A stretch of DNA of 13,762 nucleotides from positions 972,916 through 986,677 of the forward strand of contig WELB01000028.1 of NCBI GenBank assembly GCA_009602725.1. The letters are read 5' to 3'. The notes under the pieces were generated by a model that ran no database searches, was not told the DNA's origin, and saw only the letters and a program-made list of their open reading frames with translations. Below, piece after piece: positions 1-7,631 of this stretch. How positions within the stretch are numbered: the stretch's first letter is position 1; each line of letters begins with the position of its first letter. The translations under genes were made by a program, and so were the position numbers. Source of the stretch: Spirogloea muscicola. Taxonomy: Eukaryota > Streptophyta > Zygnematophyceae > Spirogloeales > Spirogloeaceae.

Positions 1-21
1 CGCCGCCGCCGCCGCCGCCGC
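1..21. repeat. CGC trinucleotide microsatellite at the left edge
   Basis: Seven CGC units start the window. Related GGC tracts follow at about 127-150 and 195-236, where they encode a poly-Gly stretch in the frame of the adjoining ORF. Such triplet tracts are common in GC-rich algal coding and UTR sequence. Whether this one is coding cannot be told because the gene runs to the edge. Confidence 0.8.
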
Positions 22-247
22 GGGGCCTGCTTGCATCCAGAGGCCTCAACGTGGCCTGTCGGGTCATCGCCGGCCGGGCTGGCGCTGCTTGGCCTTGAGA
101 CGTCGTGGTGCGGTGCCCATCTCGCGGCGGCGGCGGTGATGGCGGCGGCGGTGGTTCCTCGCCGTCTTCCAGCTCCCCAAGAAGGAAGCTGTTGCAGGCG
201 GCGGCGGCGGCAGCGGCGGCGGCGGCGGCGACGGCGCCGGCGCGCTG

Positions 248-847
248 ATGACCGCCTGTCGCTGCGCGCCCCGGTGCAGGGAGCTGTACGCGGAGGCGTG
301 CCAGGAGCTGGCGGCGCTGCTGCGCGCCTGCTACGCCTCCGCGTGCAAGGCGGCGCAGGCCACGCTCTTCCAGCTCGCCATGGCCGCCTTCCGGTTGCTC
401 CGAGAGTACGCCCCGGCAGCGCTCGTCCCCATGTCAGCTGTCGTCGAGGCCGTCAGTTCTCGTCGCGCCTCGGGCAGTGGAGCGTCTGCTGTCGCTTCTC
501 GTCTGCCGCTCGTGGGATCCCAAAGCCATGAATCGATGAAAGCGGCTCAAGCGAGTGCACCATGCCATGCCCCATCCAGGATGCAGACCGCGAGGCAGCG
601 CTCGGCGGCCGCCGCAGTGCTGCGGGCGGCCGAGGACGTGCTCCCCAAGCAGCGGCGGGCCGCGGCCGTCGGCGAGTACGCAGTCGCCGCCCTCCATCAC
701 CAGCGCCAGCGGCCCAAGCGCGGTTGGTGGTGCCGGCCGTTCGACACCTGTCGGTTGCCTCCTCCATCCCCCCTCTCCACATGGTGTCCGCCAGCCTTAT
801 CCATCATGTCGTTGGCAATTGAGCAGGCAAAGGGTTTTGCGGCTTAG
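248..847 (+). CDS. Unrecognised GC-rich, Ala/Arg-rich protein segment (possible exon)
   Basis: I do not recognise this protein. An ATG at 248 opens 199 codons ending TAG at 845-847, and the frame stays open upstream to a TGA at 137-139, so 248 may not be the true start. Upstream in frame lie a hydrophobic WFLAVFQLP patch, a KKEAVA segment and a Gly-rich linker. Codons 248-430 and about 590-720 have strongly G/C third positions and read as amphipathic, Cys- and Ala-rich helices (for example CRELYAEACQELAALL and VLRAAEDVLPKQRRAAAV), as expected of real coding sequence. The stretch 430-585 is less GC-rich and could be an intron that happens to stay open, since an acceptor-like CCATCCAG precedes 581. 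The last 40 codons may also be non-coding. A donor-like site at 722/723 has the phase needed to join the F-box exon downstream, so this could be the 5' part of that gene. That link is speculative. Confidence 0.4.
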   Translation: MTACRCAPRCRELYAEACQELAALLRACYASACKAAQATLFQLAMAAFRLLREYAPAALVPMSAVVEAVSSRRASGSGASAVASRLPLVGSQSHESMKAAQASAPCHAPSRMQTARQRSAAAAVLRAAEDVLPKQRRAAAVGEYAVAALHHQRQRPKRGWWCRPFDTCRLPPPSPLSTWCPPALSIMSLAIEQAKGFAA

Positions 848-877
848 GGGTTTAAGTTTAGGGCTTAGGGTTTAGGC
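843..877 (+). repeat. Interstitial telomere-like repeat, degenerate (TTTAGGG)n
   Basis: About five consecutive units read CTTAGGG, G, TTTAAG, TTTAGGG, CTTAGGG, TTTAGGC. The core matches the plant/trebouxiophyte telomere heptamer TTTAGGG rather than the Chlamydomonas octamer TTTTAGGG. It lies just after the stop of the left-edge ORF and upstream of the F-box exon. It is too short and degenerate to be a functional telomere. It may be a repair scar or a promoter telobox cluster. Confidence 0.75.
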
Positions 878-1049
878 TTCACAGCCACCTCAATGTCGTG
901 GATGCTTGGTGCTGCTTGACAGGAGCGGCAGGCTGCGACATCGAAGGAGAGCCCGGGACCTCAGGTTTTGCCGCCTGGTCACCAGAGAGCACTGCAGCAG
1001 CAGCTGCGCTTCTTGAAAAGTCAAGTTACAGAAAGTGGGTTCCTTATGC

Positions 1050-2283
1050 ATGACGAGGGTCTTCTGGCTCCTCATCGTTGTTGAGGTATTTGAGCGCCCC
1101 TCACACAAGGTGCAGCGCCGCAAGCACGGCCGTCTGAGCTCCAGCCTCTCACATTTGACTGCAGTTGCGGAGCTACCTTCCGATGTTGTGCTGCACGTCT
1201 TCCGGTTGCTGGACGCACCCGCCCTTTCCTGCGCCACCGCAGTCTGCAGGTGCTTCTGCTCGCCCAGTTGCACTTCATGCTGACAATGGGTTGTGGTCTT
1301 TCTCAGTGCACACCCACTTCTGCCTGGAAACTCACGGCTATTTCAACTCCCATTTTAGATCAACTCATCTTCAACTCTACTATCATATAATCCACATTCT
1401 TGAATGACATGGCGTGCTTGCTGTGTGGCAAAGGTCTTGGAGGGGCCTGGCTTCGAGTGAGGAGCTCTGGCAGCACCAATATGCTGCCACCTTCGGCCCG
1501 TTGCGAGCAGCGAACGCAGCCCTAGCCATGGCTGGTTGCACGGCGAATGGCAGTAGTCCGGCTGGGGCTTGCCAAAAAAATAAGGAAGACCACGGCACCA
1601 TGCCTGGTGGGCATGGCGACAGGAGGCCTGGACTGGTGCTGGTGGACGGTGCTGAGGACACGAGCATGTCCATGAGCTGGCGCCGAGCCTTTCAACAGGG
1701 CCGACTCAAAGGTGACTGCAGACCTTCTGCAGTCCTCTCATTTGTGACAATGACTATTGGCAAATGACCACCTCACCTCTGTCCACTGTTCACAGCTCAC
1801 ACTGCATGTGTGTATGTGCAGATCCATCGTGGTTTCGGGGCTTGAAGTCTGGGCGGGCATACTGCTCTGGATGCAAGATGCTTGTGTGGCTTGGCGGGCC
1901 CTCTAGAGTGCTGGCATGGGGTCAACCGGTGGACCCCAGTGGGCACTGCCACAATCTCTGGCCAGTCTACTCTGAGCAGGTGACACATGCCTAAGCCCTG
2001 AGAATAAGATGTCAGTCTCGAAGCTGAACTCCTTCCCTCACTTGCCAAGTCGAAGAGAAGCACAGTGACCTAGTTCGAGGGCTCTGTAAGCACTGTTGCA
2101 TAAGTTTGGCTCCAGCTCACCAGTGCCCTGTTGTGCGTGTTACAGGTTGTTGAGTATGCAATTATGGTGTCCAATGGCGACAACTTGCGAGACTTCTTGA
2201 CGCACATAGACAGCGAGTCAGAAGAGGAGGTGGATCCGCCTGGACTTCGCTTTTGGCTTGTCCCAAAACTTTCAACGACATGA
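1050..2283 (+). CDS. F-box domain protein, four exons (5' end uncertain)
   Basis: The product is probably a substrate adaptor of an SCF ubiquitin ligase: the F-box binds SKP1 and the rest of the protein would choose the target. Exons by phase: 1 to 1249, 1434-1711, 1822-1979 and 2146-2283, with introns GT-AG at 1250-1433, 1712-1821 and 1980-2145. Exon 1 encodes the F-box, VAELPSDVVLHVFRLLDAPA followed by ...CATAVCR. Exon 2 continues as SWRGLASSEELW, the usual end of an F-box helix bundle, then a low-complexity Gly/Ala region and WRRAF. Exon 3 has a Cys pair (YCSGC), then KMLVWL and RVLAWGQPVDP. Exon 4 is acidic (SESEEE) and ends LRFWLVPKLSTT before TGA. From the ATG at 1050 the protein is 257 residues. 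That start gives an odd hydrophobic N-terminus, and an acceptor-like TTTGACTGCAG ending at 1164 suggests an upstream exon instead. The C-terminal domain is not one I can name. Confidence 0.75.
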
Positions 2284-2835
2284 CAATGACGTAGCCCCTG
2301 CAACTGGGCAATGACAAATGTTCCACTCCTGGAACAGTTGTCTTACATTTGTGTTGACCTTGTACTTTGTACCCTAAACCTTGACCGTGTTCCAGGTCGT
2401 TTTTTACATGTTTTACAACCTCAGGCTCAGGCTGAATTTTGCTACATTAGGCGCGGGACTTGTCCTGCCCCCCATGTCTCTTGCAAGGGAGGGTGCAATG
2501 TTTATGCTGGCATGAGCACGATCTGTGTCTGGCAGCTCGACAAGATCAATAATCTACTTAAGAAGGTCAGCATACATCTGCTGTACAGCACGGCCTTCGT
2601 TATGGTATGATCCTATCATTGTTTCTGAACCTATGTTCTTTTTAGCTTTTTTTTGGGCCATGAGATGCATTGCTTAAAAGTTGAGCAGCAGGCGCTGAAA
2701 TGGGATTGCAACGCAGCAATGGCGTTGACTGCCGGCCTCCTATGGAGCCTAGCTGATTTTCTGTGTTGACGCGCCGCGGACTTTGCTGCAGCTCCACCTC
2801 CGTTATTCAGCAGACTGTTGCAGACAGCAGTGGCA
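2284..2835. other. F-box 3' UTR and intergenic DNA, no gene seen
   Basis: This holds the 3' flank of the F-box gene. Open frames here (for example 2311-2610) have no recognisable motif, T-rich composition and no coding-like codon bias. No tRNA, terminal repeat or clear polyadenylation signal is evident. Confidence 0.5.
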
Positions 2836-2995
2836 AGTGAAGAAGAGGGATGGGGAGGGTGTACGAAAGAGGTGGCAGGGAGGAAGAAAGTGCTCGCCCA
2901 CAGAAGGTAGGGGCTGGGAAAGGCCAGCCAAAAAAGAATGACAAGGACAAGGAGGTGGGGGAGGGGGAAGGAGGGGAAGCGGGTCGAGGGCAGTG
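2836..2995 (-). mobile_element. Purine-rich tract with a retroelement 3' UTR scrap
   Basis: The plus strand is almost all A/G for about 160 nt, interrupted near 2911-2930. The interruption reads GGCTG-GGAAAGGC-CAGCC (2912-2929) and is followed by AATGACAAGGACAAGG. On the minus strand this matches the shared 3' UTR module of the retroelement family in this window: a GACCTTGTCCATT-like box, then a GGCTG/CAGCC hairpin. I read it as a minus-strand 3' UTR remnant. The purine richness around it is unexplained and creates long spurious Pro/Ser-rich frames on the opposite strand. Confidence 0.5.
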
Positions 2996-3039
2996 TAGGC
3001 TTGATATTTCGATCTCTTTCCGTGACCTGGAAGCGATCC

Positions 3040-3340
3040 TCAATTCCTCCTGGAGGCTCGGTGCCTTTGGGTCTTGTGTCCTGCCCCCGTTTGCATTTAT
3101 TCATGTCCCTACAGCGGTCCCAAGGGCTTGCTTTTTTTGCACCCGCCGTGCCGGTCGCGCCCTTACAGCAGGCTCTGGCTTGCGCAGCGGGGTTGTTCTT
3201 CCTCCCCTCAGCTCATCTGACTTGCTACTGCTGACACGGGGGTCCTTCGAGCGCCCTGTCTACCTAGCCTGTGGCTGCGCTAATATAGTCATGAACACCC
3301 TCTGTATGCACCCGGCTGGCTCTTACTGTTGAATACAGTA
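3040..3340 (+). mobile_element. Copy C: 5'-truncated LINE-like tail (C-terminal codons plus 3' UTR)
   Basis: The sequence from CTCCTGGAGGCTCGGTGCC to GTATGCACCCGGCTGGCTC matches the reverse complement of copy D (7632-7925) almost base for base, apart from small indels. Allowing frame breaks it spells the family C-terminus: LQRS, then RAGRAL, then SGLRSG, PPLSSSDLLLLTRG. The terminal TAC of TRGY is TCC here, so the usual stop context is lost. The following 3' UTR keeps GGCTGGCTC, but the right arm of the hairpin has decayed (CTGTT for CAGCC). It is a dead fragment. Its 3' end runs into a 37-bp tandem repeat. Confidence 0.75.
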
Positions 3341-3400
3341 ATATGGTGAATCAGCGGGTCGGGTGTTGAACACTGTAATATGGTGAATCAGCGGGCCGGG
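3327..3400 (+). repeat. 37-bp tandem direct repeat, two copies
   Basis: Units 3327-3363 and 3364-3400 each start TGTTGAA and contain GTAATATGGTGAATCAGCGGG. They differ at three positions. The repeat sits exactly at the 3' end of retroelement copy C. It may be a duplicated element terminus or an insertion by-product. No protein is encoded. Confidence 0.85.
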
Positions 3401-3754
3401 CTGTGAGACCATCCCGTCTGTCTCACTAGGCCGTGAGAGTCTCCCCTGCATCGGGTAAACTCTACACATCTGAGGCCACGCGGTGCTCCCGTGCGCCCTA
3501 GCCATGGCTGCCACCTACCGTGGGTGAGGGGGGAGCCTGTGCTATCTGTCTGACTGACTGTCTGAGATCTGAATCTGTTTGGCGCCATGAGCGCATCTGC
3601 ATCTGTGCCGCCGCGTCGAGGGCGGTCTGCTGGGCCCGTAGACAAGGGCAAACGTCCGATGGAGGACTTCGACTGGCGGAAGGAAGAATCTGAGAACGCT
3701 GACTACAACAGACAGGAACAGGTATAGGAGCAGATACAGGAGCGGTCAGCCCAA
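3401..3754 (+). other. Spacer between retroelement fragments with one small ORF (3587-3727)
   Basis: An ATG at 3587 in a GGCGCCATGA context opens 46 codons to TAG at 3725-3727. The peptide is Ser/Arg/Lys-rich at the start (SASVPPRRGRSAG) and acidic/Asn-rich at the end. It resembles no family I know and runs antisense into copy E, so it may be chance. Otherwise I see only short TCTG/ACTG runs near 3545-3570. Confidence 0.25.
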
Positions 3755-3960
3755 TAACAAGCGCGGCCCAATTGACTGGTGGCTGTGAGAGGCCAGCCCA
3801 ATGGAATGGACAAGGTCTGAAGGAGCCGGATGGCGTAGAAAGCAAGGTACTGAGTGCCACGACGGTGACAAGGGGACTCTCAGTAACCTCTAGTCAGTAG
3901 ATGCATATCGGAATACAGAGCTAGAGCATCAGTGCCTAGAGGGTCGGCCGTGGAGCGGTC
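3755..3960 (-). mobile_element. Copy E: LINE-like tail on the minus strand
   Basis: Reading the minus strand, the last codons are LYSDMHLLTRGY followed by TGA (stop at 3882-3880). Then comes GAGAGTCCCCTTG and a 3' UTR with GACCTTGTCCATTCCATTGG and the perfect hairpin GGCTG-GCCTCTCA-CAGCC (3798-3781). The stretch from ACTAGAGGTTACTGAGAGTC through the hairpin to CCACCAGTC matches copy F (5505-5625) in the opposite orientation. The Ala/Gly helix upstream of SDMHLL is barely recognisable, so the copy is badly decayed or truncated within about 30 codons of its end. Confidence 0.75.
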
Positions 3961-4109
3961 GTTGATTCAGGCAGCCTGGGAGAAGAAGTGTCCCATGATC
4001 CTCTTACAGACCACGTACTGGCTTGGTTTGGCCTCCTTTCGTTCATGCGCACAGCGCGCTTTGCCGCTGGCGGTTTTGCCGCTGGCGGAAGAGAAGGTTG
4101 CGTGGATGC

Positions 4110-4205
4110 TCGGGGACGACTACCAATGAGTATTGGGCCTTTAAAGAGGAGCAGGGGTTGTGAAAGGCCAGCCCAGATGCAATGGACAAGGTCTAACGGG
4201 CCGGA
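4110..4205 (-). mobile_element. Retroelement 3' UTR fragment
   Basis: On the minus strand this reads CCGTTAGACCTTGTCCATTG, then CATCTGGGCTGGCCTTTCACAACC. It is the same box-plus-hairpin module as in copies E and F. The right arm has one change (CAACC for CAGCC), which breaks one pair in the sense RNA. No C-terminal codons of the family are recognisable beside it. The related CCCTGCTCC after the hairpin is echoed after the second hairpin of copy F. Confidence 0.6.
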
Positions 4206-4726
4206 AGGCTCTAACATCAGGAGAAATGTGTGGGCAGGAGTTGTGAGAACAATAAGTACGGGTGACAAGCACAGGTACAGAATTTGGGACCAGACAGAGT
4301 GGAAGTGAGTAGCAATCGGTGCGGCAGCCCCAGCCCGTTCATTCGACGGTGTTCGGAAGGTGTGCTGGTGCTAATAAACGGAACTCGTCCCAAGGGGGCG
4401 ACAAACGGGCGGCTAAGATACGACACTGGGGCCGCTGCTGACTTCAGCACTTCCAAACATATAAAAAGAGAGAGGCCAAGCGCGAAAATGATGAAGGGCT
4501 CGCCCGTTGAGGATAGGCGACAAGGGTGAAGCCAAGGGGAGCAGAAATGCACCACAGGAAAACAGCTATACCTTATTGACGGCAATGACTGTAACAGAAG
4601 CACCTTTTCCGCACCCCCCCCCCCGGCGCCCCCTCACTGGACAATGTTCTAAGTCACTATATTCGCCGGGTCCCTCGCTCAAGTCTTCCGGATGCGCTTG
4701 GCTCTCTTTGCAGCGGTCCCTTGCAT
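4206..4726. other. Spacer with no gene; C11 tract and junction of two retroelement pieces
   Basis: No convincing coding frame is present. There is a run of eleven C at 4614-4624. From about 4685 the sequence reads as a fragment of the family C-terminus (RMRLA, then after a frame break SLQRSLA). At about 4727 it switches abruptly to a more upstream part of the polyprotein (RDALAGLMRD). The order is therefore scrambled, pointing to insertion into, or recombination with, an older copy. Confidence 0.45.
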
Positions 4727-5409
4727 CGCGATGCCCTGGCGGGTTTGATGCGCGACGCCGGGTAGCGAGCGGTCGTGGAAGTGAACAACATCATGCCTAT
4801 CACCACGGATGCCCAGGGACGTCGTCATCGCCGCACACTTGACATTGTGGGCGTGCTACCTGGTGGAGGACCACGGGCCTTGGTCGATGTTGTTGTTACG
4901 GAGGCCTATAGAGGTCCAGCATCGGCCGACATCGTTGGCCACGCAGTGGATGGTGCCGAACTAAGAAAGCTGCAGCACTACTCCGATTACCCCCAATGCG
5001 ATCAGCTCTTGCCAGCAGCACTCGATGTTTTTGGCTGCTTAGGTCCCCGTTTCCACACTCTCCTTCAAAATATTGCCAATCTAGGCTACACACGACATGC
5101 AGATGTGTTCCTGGCTGAGATGGGCTTGCCAGCTGCATATCTGTCGTTCTTGCGACGTCGAGTTTCGGCCTGTTTGCAGCGTGCTCAGGCTAATGCTTTG
5201 CATCAGAAAGCTGGGCGAGCTCTAGTTGGTGGCAGAAGGGCTTCGTGTCTGCCATCTAGTATTCAGGCATCGATTAGCGACCTCTATGTTTTGACCCGTG
5301 GTTACTGACCGGGTCAATCTGCTGTAGGTTTTGTAGGTCTATAGATGTGCTTGCCTTTGTACTTGGCCATTTGGCCTTCGTTCGTTCAAAATACACGAAC
5401 TTTTCCTTG
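4727..5409 (+). pseudogene. Copy A: C-terminal nuclease-like part of a LINE-like polyprotein plus 3' UTR
   Basis: The frame starts inside RDALAGLMRDAG, meets TAG at 4763-4765, where copy B has TAC (Tyr), then stays open to TGA at 5306-5308. Motifs in order are RRTLDIVGV, then 14 residues between this Asp and the next in ALVDVVVTEA, then RKLQHYSDY. That D-X14-D...K arrangement is what I expect of the restriction-like endonuclease domain of R2-type or Dualen-like non-LTR elements. Next come a DVFGCLGPRFHTLL helix region and a basic LRRRVSACLQRA segment. The end is AGRAL...SISDLYVLTRGY. The 3' UTR shares GCTTGCCTTTGT and GGCCTTCGTT with copy B and ends near 5409, where copy F begins at once. It has no reverse transcriptase domain, so it cannot move on its own. 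The family name is inference. Confidence 0.8.
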
Positions 5410-5760
5410 CCTTCGCGGTTCACTTGCGCGCAGGCCGCGCTTTGGCTGCGGCCTCCGGCTTCCGTCAGGGCGACGTCTATCCGCCTGCTAGCTATTCCGA
5501 CTTGCTTCTCCTGACTAGAGGTTACTGAGAGTCCCCTTGCTGCTGTGTCGGTACGTAGCACTCCGGCTCCGTCAGATCTTGTCCATTCCTTTGGGCTGGC
5601 CTCTAACAGCCACCAGTCCATCTGGCCGCGCTTTCCCACGCCTTCATACACACTCCATTCCCTCGGCTTGAGGCTCCTCCGTTATTTGGCCCCTTCAAAC
5701 CTTTGTCAACTCTTTTCGGGCTGGCTCCTCACAGCCCTTGCCCCTATTGGGAGAGCCACT
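5410..5760 (+). mobile_element. Copy F: LINE-like tail with intact last codons and two 3' hairpins
   Basis: From about 5421 the frame reads HLRAGRALAAASGFRQG, then PPASYSDLLLLTRGY, then TGA at 5526-5528. It directly follows copy A in the same orientation. Its 3' UTR has CAGATCTTGTCCATTCC and the hairpin GGCTG-GCCTCTAA-CAGCC (5594-5611). A second hairpin, GGCTG-GCTCCTCA-CAGCC, lies at 5719-5736, extendable to six pairs with flanking G and C. The second is preceded by its own CCTTTGTCAAC box, so two element 3' ends may be fused here. The C-terminal peptide is nearly the same as in copy H. Confidence 0.8.
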
Positions 5761-5829
5761 TCTCTATTCCCTCGGCGGCCCCCCCGCGCGCAGCAGCAGC
5801 GAACGCAGCAGCAACGAACCCTGGTGGCA

Positions 5830-6036
5830 ATGAAGAAGAAGAAAGACTCTTGTAGCAAAGAGGCCAAGTACGCGGACTATCCGGAAGGGGACGAGTTCGT
5901 TCTACTGGCCGATGAGCACGGGGTTGTTGGGACTCACTGGCTAAACCTGCTGACCAGGCTTGCCACGCTGTGTCCCACAGGCGGGGCGAGCAGGCCGACT
6001 TCAACGCCGCTGGCTATAGAATGCGGCTATCTTTGA
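5830..6036 (+). CDS. Small unrecognised ORF between retroelement tails
   Basis: An ATG at 5830 after GCAGCAACGAACCCTGGTGGCA starts 68 codons to TGA at 6034-6036. The N-terminus is very basic (MKKKKDSCSKEAK), followed by an acidic stretch (YPEGDEFVLLADEHG) and HWLNLLTRL. The last 12 or so codons overlap the out-of-frame start of copy G, so the ORF is probably an older reading frame cut by that insertion. I cannot assign a function. It could be the start of an element protein or a host exon fragment. Confidence 0.3.
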   Translation: MKKKKDSCSKEAKYADYPEGDEFVLLADEHGVVGTHWLNLLTRLATLCPTGGASRPTSTPLAIECGYL

Positions 6037-6178
6037 GTCTGCAGCGCTCCCAGGCACTCGCGATACACCAGCGTGCTGGGCGTGCATTAGGCCCAGGCCA
6101 AAGGCTTCCGTGGCGGTATCCTAGTCCTCAGCTTAGCTTGTCAGATATGTATGTGCTCACTCGAGGATATTTGGTGTC
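6017..6178 (+). mobile_element. Copy G: LINE-like tail, stop codon lost
   Basis: The frame reads RMRLSLSLQRSQALAIHQRA, then GRALGPGQRLPW, then SLSDMYVLTRGY, matching the C-terminus of copy A at most positions. The stop expected after TRGY is TTG, so the frame runs on through LVSPLAIAP to TAA at 6198-6200. There is no recognisable hairpin 3' UTR after it, so the copy is cut at its 3' end, probably by copy H. Confidence 0.75.
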
Positions 6179-6225
6179 CCCCTTAGCCATTGCCCCGTAA
6201 CCAAGACTTCTGTAAGGCTCGAATT

Positions 6226-6395
6226 GGCCTCCCTTTCATTTTCATGCGCATTGCGCCTTCCTCCGCTGGCTCGCTAGCGCAGGTTGTTTCGCATGCGCTC
6301 GTCCATATCCCTCCAATATCCCTCCAATGGCCACGCCTTGCACCTGCGTGCTGGCCGTGCTCTGGCTGCAGCCTCTGGCTTTCGTAAGAAAGCTA
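6226..6395 (+). mobile_element. Copy H: LINE-like tail cut before its end
   Basis: The frame contains RMRSSISLQYPSNGHALHLR, then AGRALAAASGFRK, and ends in unrelated sequence, without SDLL...TRGY. A tandem copy of ATATCCCTCCA near 6305-6326 adds a few residues in the LQ segment. Just upstream, GGCCTCCCTTTCATTTTCATGCGCA resembles GGCCTCCTTTCGTTCATGCGCA at 4030-4051, so the sequence around 4030-4075 is probably another remnant of the same region. Confidence 0.65.
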
Positions 6396-6464
6396 GTAAG
6401 CAAATCAAACGGAACGGGAAGAAAAATTCATCAAGGGGACTTATTGAGCGACAGCTTCTCTTTA

Positions 6465-7532
6465 ATAAACTTTTGTGTATTTGAAATAAACGAAGGCCAC
6501 ATTGCCAAGCACAAAGGCAAGCACATCTTTAGACCTACATAACCTACGGTAGATTGACCCGCTCAGTAACCACGGGTCAAATCATTAAGGTCGCTAATCG
6601 ATGCCTAAATACTAGATGGCAGATACGAAGCCCTTCTGCCACTAACTAGAGCTCGCCCAGCTTTCTGGTGCAAAGTATTAACCCTAGCACGCTGCAAGCA
6701 GGCCGAAACTCGTCGTCGCAAGAATGACAGACATGCAGCAGGCAAGCCCATCTCAGCCGGGAACACATCTGCATGTCGTGTGTAGCCTAGACTGGCTATG
6801 TTTTGAAGGAGAGCAAGGAAACGAGGACCTAAGCAGCCAAAGATGTCGATTGCCACTCGCAGGAACTGGTCACATTGGGGTTAATCGGAGTAGTGCTGCA
6901 ACTTTCTATGTTCAGCACTGCCCACTGCGTGGCCAGCGATGTGCGTCAATGCTGGACCTTCAAAGGCCTCCGTAACCACAACATCGACCAAGGCCCGTGG
7001 TCCTCTATGAGGTTGCACGCCCACAATGTCAAGTGTGCGGCGATGATGACGTCCCTGGGCATCCGTGGTGATAGGCATGATGTTGTTCACTTCCACGACC
7101 GCGTGGTACCCGACGTCACGCATCAAACCCGCCAGGGCATCACGGAGGAGGTTGTGGATGCCCACCACTTCTGGTCCAGTGGGGCATCGGAGCATGTGAG
7201 TGGCGAGCTCAGCACCCTCTGCACGGAAGCCGCACTCACACTGGCGCACACCAATCAGGCACTTAGGTGGGAGGCCGAGGAAGAGTTGAAGCAACGTCCG
7301 AAAGGCCTCGGAGCTGATGCCGAAAGGCGTTGGCCACGGCCTGTGAGGTGATCCAATCTGTGGCTCCAGGTGTGGCGAGGGAAGTAAGTCTTGCCAGGCT
7401 CCTTGAATTGTTGTGAATCTCCGGCAGCCTCCTCAAGCTTCTGCGGCCCTCATCTTCCATTGCCGTAACCAGTCTGGATTGTGCCCCTCTATCCGAAGCT
7501 TGGGCGAGGGCGGAGAATGGCGTGAGTAGGGA
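6465..7532 (-). pseudogene. Copy B: longest LINE-like polyprotein C-terminus, with two nonsense codons and a frameshift
   Basis: On the minus strand the frame opens at 7532 and reads LARLTSLATPGATDWITSQA, the linker after the thumb of many non-LTR reverse transcriptases. A 1-nt insertion near 7321-7330 moves the frame to GISSEAFRTLLQLFLGLPP. A finger follows, CECG with His 12 and Cys 16 residues after the second Cys (C-X-C-X11-H-X3-C), then HNLLRDALAGLM. The nuclease-like part has RRTLDIVGV, ALVDVVVTEA and HRKLQHYSD. TAA at 6883-6881 replaces a Tyr codon of copy A, and TAG at 6607-6605 replaces Gln. It ends SDLNDLTRGY with TGA at 6565-6563, and the 3' UTR matches copy A to about 6465. The reverse transcriptase core is absent. 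The copy is inverted relative to A. Confidence 0.85.
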
Positions 7533-7631
7533 TTAAGACTTGCGGCTGCTGAGTACGGAGTATCCCACATGGAACTTGTTCACCTGTGTGTTTCAGCACT
7601 GAATGAATGCGGCTGCTGATATTGAAAGAGC

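Noticed and set aside
434-782. Minus-strand ORFs of 88-109 codons
   Set aside because: They are shadows of the GC-rich plus-strand frame, whose third positions show the coding bias.
2311-2610. 99-codon plus-strand ORF after the F-box stop
   Set aside because: No recognisable motif, T-rich composition, and it directly follows the F-box stop codon, so it is most likely 3' UTR read-through.
2631-3104. 157-codon minus-strand Pro/Ser/Leu-rich ORF
   Set aside because: It is an artefact of the purine tract on the plus strand and runs through retroelement copy C in antisense.
6881-7294. Intact 137-codon gene on the minus strand
   Set aside because: It is the middle of copy B between a frameshift and a TAA that replaces a Tyr codon of copy A; not a separate gene.
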